Source: Paenibacillus solani
Lineage (GTDB): Bacteria; Bacillota; Bacilli; Paenibacillales; Paenibacillaceae
Reading direction: 5' to 3'
Assembly (NCBI RefSeq): GCF_001277345.1
Contig: NZ_LIUT01000006.1
Coordinates: 382,245-446,244 of the forward strand
DNA: 64,000 nucleotides
The notes beneath the pieces were generated by a model. It did no database searches and was not told the DNA's origin. It saw only the letters and a list, made by a program, of their open reading frames with translations. Numbering within the stretch: position 1 is the stretch's first letter; the number at the start of each line of letters is the position of its first letter. Shown piece by piece: positions 43,667-51,875 of the stretch. Made by a program: the position numbers and the translations under genes.

Positions 43667-44485
43667 ATGAAACCGATACAACGTTCAAAGCTTCGCCTGT
43701 GGGCAGGCAGGCACTATTTTACATGCCGGCGTTATTGGGAATGGATGAAGAAGAGCAGCGTTGCCATCGCGCGTACACAAAGTGCTGAGCTGCTGCCATT
43801 TTCAGTTTTCGGACACCAAACTCCGCTGATGCGCCAATTAAAAGACGTCGATATGTGGGTTCAGCATAATAAGGTGATCAACCTGCGTCTGGCTGTCCGC
43901 CATTTAGACGGACTTCTGATTCGCCCCGGAGAGACATTGTCCTATTGGAGAGCCATTGGCCGTCCGACCCGGAGGAAAGGATACGTAGACGGCATGGTTT
44001 TATTCTATGGAGGCTTTAAGACCGGCGTGGGCGGAGGCTTGTGTCAGCTGTCTAACCTTATCTACTGGATGACGCTGCATAGCCCGCTTGAAGTGAAGGA
44101 GCGGCATCGGCACAGTTATGACGTATTCCCGGATTCGAACCGGACCCAGCCATTCGGCAGCGGCGCTACATGTGCCTATAATTACTTGGACCTTCAGATT
44201 CATAATCCAACGAATGACACATATCAGCTCTCGATATACGTAGGGGAAGAGGACTTAATCGGGGAATGGCGTTCCAGCGCCGCTCCGCTCTATCATTATG
44301 AAGTATATGAACGGGAACATCGCATAACCCAGGAAGCATGGGGAGGATATGCGAGGCATAATGTCATCGGCCGGAAAGTATTCAGCAGGGAAGGCGATTT
44401 GCTGCACGATGAATGGATTACCGAGAATCATGCGCTTATGATGTACTCGCCGCTGCTTCCTGAGAATGGTAGCGTTACATCTTGA
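43667..44485 (+). CDS. VanW family protein
   Basis: 272 residues from ATG 43667, with AAGGAGG 11 bases upstream; the frame is open back to 43565 without support. The VanW domain is complete: LRLAVRHLDGLLIRPGETLSYWRAIGRPTRRKGYVDGMVL, then GVGGGLCQLSNLIYWMTLHSPLEVKERHRHSYDVFPDS. VanW occurs in some vancomycin-resistance clusters but its function is unknown, and most homologues, like this one, are not near van genes. No van ligase or dehydrogenase is present, so resistance should not be assumed. Confidence 0.87.
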   Translation: MKPIQRSKLRLWAGRHYFTCRRYWEWMKKSSVAIARTQSAELLPFSVFGHQTPLMRQLKDVDMWVQHNKVINLRLAVRHLDGLLIRPGETLSYWRAIGRPTRRKGYVDGMVLFYGGFKTGVGGGLCQLSNLIYWMTLHSPLEVKERHRHSYDVFPDSNRTQPFGSGATCAYNYLDLQIHNPTNDTYQLSIYVGEEDLIGEWRSSAAPLYHYEVYEREHRITQEAWGGYARHNVIGRKVFSREGDLLHDEWITENHALMMYSPLLPENGSVTS

Positions 44486-44814
44486 TGATTTTTTTGCCGT
44501 TCTGATCGTGACTTGGATTATAAAAATGAGGGCATGTTTCGTGAACGCCATAGGCTGAGTTGGCAGTCTCGCTGCATTGACAAAAGCGCGGACACATTGA
44601 TACGATGATAATAATCCTGACAAGTTTGCTCTGATTTATGCTGAGCTGAAGTCGGATTGTAGAGTGACTCTTACGGAAGACTTCGCTGTCCTTATAGTCG
44701 TCTTTTTTCTCTAAAGATGAGGCTATGGCCTTCTGGTTCTAAGTCGGGAGGACCTTACATAGCGATTGATGAATGATGAGATGACATACTATTAGATACC
44801 CGAGGTGAATGAAT
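44486..44814 (+). other. Noncoding gap, 329 bases
   Basis: The gap after the VanW gene holds T-rich stretches at 44489-44496 and 44702-44710. A weak hairpin before the second (GAC-TCTTACGG...AGTCGTCTTTTTT) may be the terminator. No ORF with a ribosome site was found. Confidence 0.4.
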
Positions 44815-45360
44815 ATGGCGAAAGCTGTTATTATTAACGGGAGTCCGACAGCCGGATCCCGATTGAATGCGGTAATGGATTATGCCGAGCAGGCACTCAC
44901 TGCTGCCAATTTCGAGGTGAGCCGGATTGACGTTGCCGGGCTGCCGCCGGAGGATTTGATTCATACCAAGTTTGAGAGTGAGCATATTGTCAAAGCGAAT
45001 GGGCTTGTGGCCGAGGCCGATGCTGTCATAGTGGCAAGTCCGGTTTATAAAGCGTCGTTTACCGGCGTTCTCAAAACATTCTTGGACCTGATTCCGCAAA
45101 AAGGTTTGGCTGGCAAAATCGTGCTTCCGATGTTCATCGGCGGCAGTCTGGCGCATCTGCTGGCGATTGATTATTCGCTCAAGCCGGTGCTATCTTCGAT
45201 TGGAGCACGGCATATTCTGGGCGGCGTGTACGCGGTGGATGCCCAAGTGGCACGTACCGAGGATGGCGGATTTGATGTAGCGGAAGTGCTTCAGGAACGC
45301 TTGGCCTCCGCGATGGAGGAACTCATTGAGGAAACCCGTTACCGGATAGAACGTGCGTAA
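44815..45360 (+). CDS. NADPH-dependent FMN reductase (SsuE-like)
   Basis: 181 residues from ATG 44815 (GAGGTGA at 6 bases; ATG 44809 overlaps that site). Flavodoxin-like fold: VIINGSPTAGSRLNAV is the FMN-phosphate loop, followed by VASPVYKASFTGVLKTFLDLIPQKGLAGK and FIGGSLAHLLAIDYSLKPVLSSIGA, which match SsuE/MsuE reductases. Those supply reduced FMN to alkanesulfonate monooxygenases. No monooxygenase or sulfonate transporter is adjacent, so the partner must lie elsewhere or the enzyme serves another flavin-dependent system. Confidence 0.86.
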   Translation: MAKAVIINGSPTAGSRLNAVMDYAEQALTAANFEVSRIDVAGLPPEDLIHTKFESEHIVKANGLVAEADAVIVASPVYKASFTGVLKTFLDLIPQKGLAGKIVLPMFIGGSLAHLLAIDYSLKPVLSSIGARHILGGVYAVDAQVARTEDGGFDVAEVLQERLASAMEELIEETRYRIERA

Positions 45361-45419
45361 TAACTGCTAAGTATAACAGCAGGAATTAGAGTGATAGAGA
45401 GCATATGGGGGGATACATT

Positions 45420-46010
45420 TTGCAAAAGCTAGTGTTTTTCGTCGGCGTAGCGGGTACAGGTAAGACAACCGTAGCCAAAAAGCTTGCAGTCCGTATACCG
45501 GCTGCATTTCTCGACCGTGACACGGTAGGGGGACGCTTCGTTGAGAAGTTCCTGGAGAGCAACGGACTGGATTCGAATGACCGCGACTCTTCCTTCTATA
45601 AAGAGAATCTGCGTGATTTAGAATATGATACGACCAAGGATATTTGCATTGAGAACTTGGGGGCCGGGCAGAATGTATTTATGATTTCTCCATTTACTGC
45701 CGAGCTCAAGAATCGCGAATGGATTGAAGAAGTCATCACATCCGCAGGATTAACGAAAAACGATGTAGACGTAAAGGTCATTGTGGTCGCGCTCAGCGAT
45801 ATGGACTTGCAGAAGGAGCGGATCATTGACAGACAGACCGAGCGGGATCAATGGAAGCTGGATCATTGGGACGACTTCAAGAAGCGTGTGGACTTCGTAC
45901 CGGAAGTGAACTGGGATATTCCGAAAGAATCCGTTAAAGTGTTTGATAACAGCGGCGATCTGACCGATGCAAAGGTCGAGGAGCTTTATCAATTTATCGT
46001 AAGCGAATAG
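45420..46010 (+). CDS. P-loop NTPase, kinase-like
   Basis: About 196 residues from TTG 45420, which has GGGGGGAT upstream; ATG 45405 in frame is the alternative. FFVGVAGTGKTTVAKKLAVRI is a Walker A motif and AAFLDRDTVGGRF follows the typical strand-2 Asp of nucleoside/adenylyl kinase-like AAA proteins. RIIDRQTERDQWKLDHWDDFKKRV looks like a lid with arginines. The likely activity is phosphorylation of a small molecule, but the substrate cannot be predicted. No sequence evidence links it to its neighbours. Confidence 0.75.
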   Translation: MQKLVFFVGVAGTGKTTVAKKLAVRIPAAFLDRDTVGGRFVEKFLESNGLDSNDRDSSFYKENLRDLEYDTTKDICIENLGAGQNVFMISPFTAELKNREWIEEVITSAGLTKNDVDVKVIVVALSDMDLQKERIIDRQTERDQWKLDHWDDFKKRVDFVPEVNWDIPKESVKVFDNSGDLTDAKVEELYQFIVSE

Positions 46011-46037
46011 TGTCGGTAGAATAGCTTTATTAACATG

Positions 46038-46092
46038 AAAAAATGCGTCATTCCAGGTGCCGATGAGCCCTGAGTTGGCGCTTTTTTGGTTA
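46038..46092 (+). terminator. Imperfect terminator
   Basis: AAATGCGTCA...AGG pairs imperfectly with CCT...TTGGCGCTTTTTT. It ends the P-loop NTPase transcript. Confidence 0.5.
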
Positions 46093-46428
46093 TTTAACTA
46101 AAATGATGGCCTTTATTTATTCCCCTGGCTTCGGCAACGTCCTCCATGGCCTCCCCAACGCCTCGCACTGCAAAGTCTGCACCCCAACGCTTCGTACCTA
46201 ATGTCCCACATGCCTCTCCCAAGGCTGCACCGCTAGGTCCCGCATTGCAACGTACCGCATTATCCCATCCCAAGAGCAGCAGGACGCCCCCCATTCAGTC
46301 TTGGATATACTATTCTACGGCAGCCGCATGGATCGCGAGTACTCTTTTCTGGTTGGTGCCATACTGAGACAATGGTATATAGTAGGAGATAATAAAAAAA
46401 GCTATCAGTAGATCAAGGAGGGGAGCGC
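46093..46428 (+). other. Noncoding gap, 336 bases
   Basis: C-rich, G-poor on the plus strand between 46120 and 46290, with loosely repeated CCCCAACGC, CGCACTGCA and CCGCATTGCA words. It looks like decayed sequence or an unknown RNA. The reading frames through it have neither ribosome site nor recognisable motifs. A ribosome site AAGGAGGGGAG for the next gene lies at 46415-46425. Confidence 0.4.
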
Positions 46429-47196
46429 TTGGATAACGCAGCTATGCTTGCCTATCTGCGAAGCGTTGTTTTAATGAGGGAGCGTATTCCGTCATTTCAT
46501 GAATATCCTTTCAATTTGCCAGCCGTTGCTGCTTTGGATGGGCTCCAGTTCCACCCCAAGGTTACGTATATCATAGGCGAGAATGGTATGGGCAAATCCA
46601 CGCTGCTGGAGGCCATTGCTACGGCGCTCGGGTTTAACCCGGAGGGAGGAACGATGAACTTCTCGTTCTCGACAGAGGAGACGCACTCCAAGCTCCATGC
46701 CTATATTCGAACTGTCCGGGGTGTACGCAAACCGCGGGATGGATTTTTCTTTCGGGCGGAGAGTTACTATAATGTCGCGACGAATATTGACCGATTGGAT
46801 GCCGAGGATAGCTTCGGCCCACCTATCAGAAACTCATATGGCGGCAAATCGCTCCACCAGCAGTCACACGGTGAGTCGTTTTTTGCCACCTTTTTGCATC
46901 GCTTCTGGGGGAATGGGTTATATATTATGGACGAGCCGGAAGCGGCTTTATCTCCTCTGCGCCAGATGGCGCTGCTCAGGCGGATTCATGACCTGGTCCG
47001 CGATGACTCGCAGTTTATTATTGCAACGCATTCACCCATTGTTATGGCCTATCCGGATTCCATTATCTATAAGCTGACATCCGAAGGACTGGAAGAGTCC
47101 AGCCTTGAGGAAACCGATCATTATATGATTACAAAGGAATTTGTTAATCATCGGGAAGCCATGCTGCAGGAACTGTTTGAAGACGATGAGGAATAA
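46429..47196 (+). CDS. AAA-family ATPase (YidD-type DUF, ABC/RecF-like fold)
   Basis: 255 residues from TTG 46429, preceded by AAGGAGGGGAG. YIIGENGMGKSTLLEAIATALGFNPEGG is the Walker A region, SHGESFFATFLHRF the signature-like segment and LYIMDEPEAALSPLRQMALL the Walker B, followed by FIIATHSPIVMAYP with the His switch. Single-domain ATPases of this kind (COG3910 type) are widespread; their partners and role are not known. The acidic C-terminus ends FEDDEE. No transporter permease or nuclease is adjacent. Confidence 0.82.
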   Translation: MDNAAMLAYLRSVVLMRERIPSFHEYPFNLPAVAALDGLQFHPKVTYIIGENGMGKSTLLEAIATALGFNPEGGTMNFSFSTEETHSKLHAYIRTVRGVRKPRDGFFFRAESYYNVATNIDRLDAEDSFGPPIRNSYGGKSLHQQSHGESFFATFLHRFWGNGLYIMDEPEAALSPLRQMALLRRIHDLVRDDSQFIIATHSPIVMAYPDSIIYKLTSEGLEESSLEETDHYMITKEFVNHREAMLQELFEDDEE

Positions 47197-47365
47197 CCGC
47201 AACCTTATAAATAACTTTAAATGTTCTAAGTAATTCAATGTCGAATCATGAAAAAACATAGGTAAATGGAATGAAAATTATGAAAATGGTGTTTACAACT
47301 TAGAATGATTGAACTAAAATAAATACTTGAGGTGAAATACTCTGGAGTACGGAAGAGAAGCAAGC

Positions 47366-47797
47366 GTGGATAGACTCATGGATATGTATCGTGAGTTATC
47401 GGACAAAATGACGAGACATCGTGTCGTGTCTTTCCTGAATCATCTAAGAAAGAACGATTTGACGATGAATCAGTATAAGATCCTGAGTTTGATCGAGCAG
47501 CAGGGACCTTGGCTCCCCAACCAGTTGGCAGAGCATATGGAGCTTAAAGCTGCCACGATTACGTATTTGGTGGATGCATTGGTACAGCGGGGATTGGTGG
47601 TCCGAACGCCGAATCCGACCGATGGACGCAGCCACTATGTCAACTTTACAGCAGAAGGCCGACAGCTTGTGCTTGATGCGCGCAGCGAGGGGGATTATCC
47701 CATCATGGAATCCTTTAAACAGATGGATCAGGATGAGGCGGATAATCTGTATATTCTGCTGCGATTGCTGGGCCGCAAATTATTTCCGACAGAGTAA
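47366..47797 (+). CDS. MarR-family transcriptional regulator
   Basis: 143 residues, GTG start at 47366 (ATG 47378 also possible). Winged helix: LTMNQYKILSLIEQQGPWLPNQLAEHMELKAATITYLVDALVQRGLVVRTPNPTDGRSHYVNFTAEGRQL, with the DGR wing motif. It precedes an MFS efflux gene by 94 bases, the common arrangement in which the regulator represses a drug pump and releases it on binding a phenolic or other drug. Confidence 0.9.
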   Translation: MDRLMDMYRELSDKMTRHRVVSFLNHLRKNDLTMNQYKILSLIEQQGPWLPNQLAEHMELKAATITYLVDALVQRGLVVRTPNPTDGRSHYVNFTAEGRQLVLDARSEGDYPIMESFKQMDQDEADNLYILLRLLGRKLFPTE

Positions 47798-47823
47798 TGT
47801 ATCGAGTTATGTATATTATGCTT

Positions 47824-47884
47824 AAGTAATCCTGCCTCCAGTTCTGTACATCAGATCCGGGCGGGATTACTTTGTTTAGGAGGC
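47824..47884 (+). promoter_or_regulatory. Terminator-like hairpin between the MarR and MFS genes, possible attenuator
   Basis: AAGTAATCCTGCC (47824-47836) pairs with GGCGGGATTACTT (47860-47872) over 13 bp, followed by TGTTT. The ribosome site of the MFS gene begins 7 bases later. GCCTCC (47834-47839) at the end of the 5' arm is complementary to GGAGGC (47879-47884), which covers that ribosome site, so two exclusive folds are possible. Confidence 0.5.
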
Positions 47885-47890
47885 TTCTTA

Positions 47891-49315
47891 GTGAATACTG
47901 ACGATAAATCTTCATCATTTTGGCTTATTATGAGCGCCGTGTTTTTTGGGAATTTTCTGGCGGTGCTCAGCATCACTACCATCAATGTGGCCTTTCCGGT
48001 TGTGATGGAGCAGTTCCATACCACCCTGAGCACCACCCAATGGCTGATGGCCGGATATCTGTTGGCGACGGGCATTATCGCTCCGATTGTGGGCTACATG
48101 GGGGACCAGCTTAGCTACAAAAGGCTGTTCGTTCTCGCCTTGACGGGTTTTACACTTTCGTCGCTGTTATGCATCGTCGCCTGGAACATCGAGTCGTTGA
48201 TTGCGTTCCGGATTACGCAGGGCGTATTCGGCGGGATGATCATCCCAATTACGATGACCATCATTTACCAGGTGTTTCCGCGCGAGCGACAAGCCTATGC
48301 GATGGGTCTATGGAGCTTGGCTTCCATGCTGGCGCCGGTGATCGGGCCGACCTTAGGCGGATGGCTGGTGCAATACTTTGGATGGAAATCGATTTTCATT
48401 CTCAATGTTCCGATCGGCCTGATCTCGATCGTCATCGTCAGCAAATTTATTCCTTATTACCGGTTGACCGCCAAGAAGACATTCGATTTCCTCGGCTTCT
48501 TGACGGTGGTGGCGGGCAGCTCCTTTTTACTGCTCTCCTTCAGTAACGGCAACAATTGGGGCTGGGGGTCCTGGAAGACGCTCTCCTTGCTACTCTCCGG
48601 CATTTTGCTTCTCCTGCTCTTTATCAAGCGGGAGCTGCGCATCCCATCTCCGTTATTGCAGCTGAAGGTATTCAAGTTCCGTCGATTCCGGTACAGCTTG
48701 ATCTTGAATTGTATCGTGACGATCTCCTTGTATACAGGCACCCTACTCGTGCCACTCTATTTGCAGACCGTGCTCAAGCTATCCCCGATGGATACGGGGC
48801 TGATCATGCTGCCGGGCGCGATCGTCATGGCGGCAGCATCGCCGATTGTCGGCAAATTTTATGATCGGATCGGTCCATTCCGCCTGGTAATAACGGGAGT
48901 CATCATCATTGTTGCAGCTACATTGGCGTTCAGCGGAATCGGCACTCAAACGTCGGTGATGTATATTGCATTGCTGCAGCTGATTCGCTGCCTGGGCATT
49001 GCCCTGTGCAATATGCCGTTAACGAACGCTGCGATGAGCGCGGTGTCCAGCGAGTATTCAGGTCATGCATCGTCGATTACGAACTGGGCCCGCCAAGGGC
49101 TGGCCTCGTTATCGATCGGTATTTTCAGCGCCCTGGTTGTATCCAGAACGTCCCATTACATGGACGCAGGCGCAGCTGCCACCCAGCGTGCCGCGACGAC
49201 CATGGGCATCGATGATGTATTCATGATCGGCACGATGGTGGCGGTCGTGGCCATACCTCTTACATTTTTGTTACGGGTCAAAAAGAAAAAATCAACGGGT
49301 CATGTCGCGCTTTAA
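47891..49315 (+). CDS. MFS drug-efflux transporter, DHA2 (EmrB/QacA) family
   Basis: 474 residues with 14 predicted membrane segments; GTG 47891 follows AGGAGG. Motif A: GYMGDQLSYKRLFVLAL between segments 2 and 3 (form of GxxxDrxGrkr). Motif C: LAPVIGPTLGGWLVQYFGWKSIFILNVPIG in segment 5, characteristic of proton antiporters. It exports lipophilic drugs or cations in exchange for protons. Control is probably by the upstream MarR and by the hairpin that separates the genes. Confidence 0.92.
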   Translation: MNTDDKSSSFWLIMSAVFFGNFLAVLSITTINVAFPVVMEQFHTTLSTTQWLMAGYLLATGIIAPIVGYMGDQLSYKRLFVLALTGFTLSSLLCIVAWNIESLIAFRITQGVFGGMIIPITMTIIYQVFPRERQAYAMGLWSLASMLAPVIGPTLGGWLVQYFGWKSIFILNVPIGLISIVIVSKFIPYYRLTAKKTFDFLGFLTVVAGSSFLLLSFSNGNNWGWGSWKTLSLLLSGILLLLLFIKRELRIPSPLLQLKVFKFRRFRYSLILNCIVTISLYTGTLLVPLYLQTVLKLSPMDTGLIMLPGAIVMAAASPIVGKFYDRIGPFRLVITGVIIIVAATLAFSGIGTQTSVMYIALLQLIRCLGIALCNMPLTNAAMSAVSSEYSGHASSITNWARQGLASLSIGIFSALVVSRTSHYMDAGAAATQRAATTMGIDDVFMIGTMVAVVAIPLTFLLRVKKKKSTGHVAL

Positions 49316-49619
49316 CGCGATATTTGCCAGCCATAGGATGAAAATGACCCTTCGGCTGCGGAGACATGACGTAGAATGCTTCAACATGAATCAGATCAAG
49401 TGATTGATCGAGGTTGGTAGAAATTTTGGTTGGCGTTAGATACTATCTAAAGAGTAATCAGATAAGATGTTAACCGATGAGAGGGCAGCTAAAGGAGCTG
49501 CCTTCTCATTTTGCTTTATACCCTAATGGCAGGGATCAATTATGACAATGCTGTTCTTTTATTCGATTCGAGCTCTGTGGTAGGGTAAAGTATACGAATG
49601 CAAGCGGTAGGAGGAACTT
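49316..49619 (+). other. Noncoding gap, 304 bases, with terminator at 49478-49513
   Basis: After the MFS gene the sequence holds one clear feature: TGAGAGGGCAGCT and AGCTGCCTTCTCA form a stem-loop followed by TTTTGC. The remaining bases up to the ribosome site AGGAGGAAC before 49620 show nothing recognisable. Confidence 0.6.
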
Positions 49620-50417
49620 ATGGAATTCATACGGAAGCTGTGGTTTTTCGGTTATCAGCAGGCCTTGTCCTGCATCTTTCCGGTGATCATCTTTGGAACG
49701 CTGGCGCTGACGAAGGTCATAGAAATCCCTGGTTTGCCGCGGTATGATCTAATCCTTATCATATGTATATTGGCGCAAATCGGGATGCTCACGAGCAAGC
49801 TGGAGACATGGGATGAGCTGAAGGTCATCTGTGTCTTTCACATTATCGGCTTGATGCTGGAGCTGTATAAAGTCCATATGGGTTCTTGGTCTTACCCGGA
49901 GGCAGGCTATAGCAAAATCGGCGGCGTTCCGCTGTACAGCGGCTTTATGTATGCGAGCGTAGCCAGTTATATATGTCAGGCATGGCGCCGAATGAATCTG
50001 CGCATCACTGGCTGGCCGCTGCCAGTGCTGACCGTGCTGATTAGCGCAGCGATTTATGCCAACTTCTTTACCCATCACTATGTTTGGGATGCGCGCTGGC
50101 TTCTCACGGCATTGTTATTCGTGGTCTTTGGCAGAACCATGGTCTATTTTGACGTGGACGGAAAAACCCTGCGCATGCCTTTGGTGCTGGCGTTTCTACT
50201 GATTGGCTTTTTTATCTGGATTGCTGAGAATATCTCCACGTTTCTCGGGGCCTGGACTTACCCGGATCAGGAGCGGACATGGAGTTTGGTGCATATCGGC
50301 AAAATCAGCTCGTGGTTCCTGCTGGTGGTTATCAGCGTCATCATTGTGGCTCAACTGAAGCATCTGAAGCAGGGCAGAGGACCAACCACTGACAGTCCGA
50401 AGGGAACGGTCATGTAA
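49620..50417 (+). CDS. DUF817 membrane protein
   Basis: 265 residues with eight predicted membrane segments. FHIIGLMLELYKVHMGSWSYPEAGYSKIGGVPLYSGFMYASVASYICQAWRR is the conserved core of DUF817, and AENISTFLGAWTYPDQERTWSLVHIGKISSWFLLVVISVIIVAQLK near the C-terminus completes it. Function is unknown. TAGGAGGAACTT supports ATG 49620. It is a monocistronic unit. Confidence 0.87.
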   Translation: MEFIRKLWFFGYQQALSCIFPVIIFGTLALTKVIEIPGLPRYDLILIICILAQIGMLTSKLETWDELKVICVFHIIGLMLELYKVHMGSWSYPEAGYSKIGGVPLYSGFMYASVASYICQAWRRMNLRITGWPLPVLTVLISAAIYANFFTHHYVWDARWLLTALLFVVFGRTMVYFDVDGKTLRMPLVLAFLLIGFFIWIAENISTFLGAWTYPDQERTWSLVHIGKISSWFLLVVISVIIVAQLKHLKQGRGPTTDSPKGTVM

Positions 50418-50569
50418 GTGAAGTAGGGCATTTGATCCTCCATGCAGAATCATGTATTCTATGGTTTAATGGAAACGATGGAATGAGCGAGTAATATAGT
50501 AAGGTATTTGTTATGAACATAGATGAGTGAAATGGTGAAACTGCACGAGGCAGAAGGGAGGGGGATCCC

Positions 50570-50704
50570 ATGAAAAAAAGATCGTTATTGTCGTTGTCCA
50601 AAGGTGTGGGATTCTCCACCGCTGTTTTCTTTGATCGGTCCGATGACGGGAGAAGTCTGTCCAAAATCGGATATTCAGCGATCAAAGGTCCTTTATTTCG
50701 TTGA
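50570..50704 (+). CDS. 44-residue basic peptide or leader ORF
   Basis: ATG 50570 follows AGAAGGGAGGGGG at 5-6 bases, an unusually strong ribosome site. The peptide begins MKKRSLLSLSKGVGFST and ends IKGPLFR. It is basic and rich in Ser (8) and Leu, with no membrane segment or known motif. It lies 130 bases upstream of the GNAT-RidA gene and before a terminator, so it could be a leader peptide or an independent small protein. Confidence 0.5.
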   Translation: MKKRSLLSLSKGVGFSTAVFFDRSDDGRSLSKIGYSAIKGPLFR

Positions 50705-50730
50705 CTGAAATGAGGGAGCAGTGGAATTGA

Positions 50731-50800
50731 ACACCACAGGTCGCTTGCTTGTGGTTGCATAGATCGGCATGTACACCACAGGTGCGCTGTGGTGTTTTTT
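50731..50800 (+). terminator. Double hairpin with terminator before the GNAT-RidA gene
   Basis: ACACCACAGG occurs twice (50731-50740 and 50773-50782). The second copy pairs with CTGTGGTGT (50787-50795) and is followed by seven T: an intrinsic terminator. The first copy forms a smaller hairpin with TGTGGT (50750-50755) or could itself pair with CTGTGGTGT. Only about 36 bases lie between the T run and the next start codon. Confidence 0.75.
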
Positions 50801-50836
50801 TGTGTTTCTAATGCTTCAAACAAAGGAGAGGATACC

Positions 50837-51778
50837 ATGTTTATGCAAGGGAAACAGATTTATGTCAAGTCGGTAGAGGAATCGGATGTAGAGGCACTGC
50901 TGAAGCTCGAGAAGGATAACCGGGACTTTTTTCAGCGGTTCACGGGCTTAAGGGAAGAGAGCTTCTACACCCATCAGGGTCAGCTTGAGCGGATCCGAAA
51001 GGCCATAGAAGCCAGTAAGGCAGATCAAGGGTATGTTTATGTGATTGGACTGCAGGACACCGGAGCGACTATCGGCGAGATTATGCTGACCGAAGTGGTG
51101 CGGGGGAATTTGCAGAGCTGCTGGATCGGTTACTTTCTGGACCAAGACCACAACGGAAAGGGCTATATGACCGAAGCGGTTCAATTGATTGTGAAGTTTG
51201 CCTTTCAGGAATTGAAGTTTCACCGAATTGAGGCGGGTGTGATGCCGCACAACCTGGGCTCGATCCAAGTGCTTTTGAAGGCCGGATTCCATAAAGAAGG
51301 CATTGCCCGGAAAAACGTGAAAATCAACGGGACATGGGAAGACCATCAAACACTGGCTATTTTGAATGAAGCCGATGAGGAGGCATCATCCCTGATTCAG
51401 CGATACAATCCGTCCGTCATCGCCCCGCCGATCGGGCCGTATACCCATGTCACCAAGGTTGCAAGAGGTGCTGAGCTGTTGGTATTCTCCGGCCAGGTGG
51501 GGACCGACAGGGAGGGGAATCTGCCGGCCGATATGGAAGAGCAAGTAGAGAACACCTTGGCGAATATTCAGCGGGTATTGGCTGCGGAAGCCATGTCGGC
51601 AGATCATATCGTCAAAATCAACATTTGGGCGGTCCAGGAGATCGACTGGGATCATTTCGATCGGGTATGGGAGAAATTCCACCAGGGAAAGGCGCCGTCC
51701 ATGACGATGGCCTACGTGCCGGCACTGGCAATACCGTCCCTCCAGGTAGAGATCGAGGTATGGGCTGCGAAGGGATAG
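50837..51778 (+). CDS. GNAT acetyltransferase fused to a RidA-family domain
   Basis: 313 residues from ATG 50837, with GGAGAGG upstream. Residues 1-175 are a RimJ/RimL-like GNAT domain: IYVKSVEESDVEALLKLEKDNRDFFQRFTG, YFLDQDHNGKGYMTEAVQLIVKFAF (acetyl-CoA loop) and GVMPHNLGSIQVLLKAGFHKEGIARKNVKINGTWEDH. Residues about 190-313 are a complete RidA/YjgF domain: PPIGPYTHVTKVARGAELLVFSGQVGTDREGN, VENTLANIQRVLAA, VKINIWAVQEIDWDHFDRVWEKFH and PALAIPSLQVEIEVWAAKG. The Arg that normally binds the substrate carboxylate (in the CVEA/R-V region) is not seen in the usual place, so enamine deaminase activity is uncertain. The fusion is uncommon. Confidence 0.85.
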   Translation: MFMQGKQIYVKSVEESDVEALLKLEKDNRDFFQRFTGLREESFYTHQGQLERIRKAIEASKADQGYVYVIGLQDTGATIGEIMLTEVVRGNLQSCWIGYFLDQDHNGKGYMTEAVQLIVKFAFQELKFHRIEAGVMPHNLGSIQVLLKAGFHKEGIARKNVKINGTWEDHQTLAILNEADEEASSLIQRYNPSVIAPPIGPYTHVTKVARGAELLVFSGQVGTDREGNLPADMEEQVENTLANIQRVLAAEAMSADHIVKINIWAVQEIDWDHFDRVWEKFHQGKAPSMTMAYVPALAIPSLQVEIEVWAAKG

Positions 51779-51819
51779 TAATTATTATCCATAAATTAGA
51801 GATCATGTGAAGTAATAAA

Positions 51820-51857
51820 AAACCTCCGAGATCCCTGGTAAGGGAATCCCGGAGGTT
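51820..51857. terminator. Bidirectional terminator
   Basis: AAACCTCCG and CGGAGGTTT flank a nested GAT/ATC and CCCT/AGGG stem between the GNAT-RidA gene and the convergent nrdB. Confidence 0.85.
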
Positions 51858-51875
51858 TGTGTATTGGAGAGGTTC

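Noticed and set aside
43667..44485. Vancomycin resistance determinant
   Set aside because: VanW alone does not confer resistance and none of the van ligase, dehydrogenase or dipeptidase genes is present.
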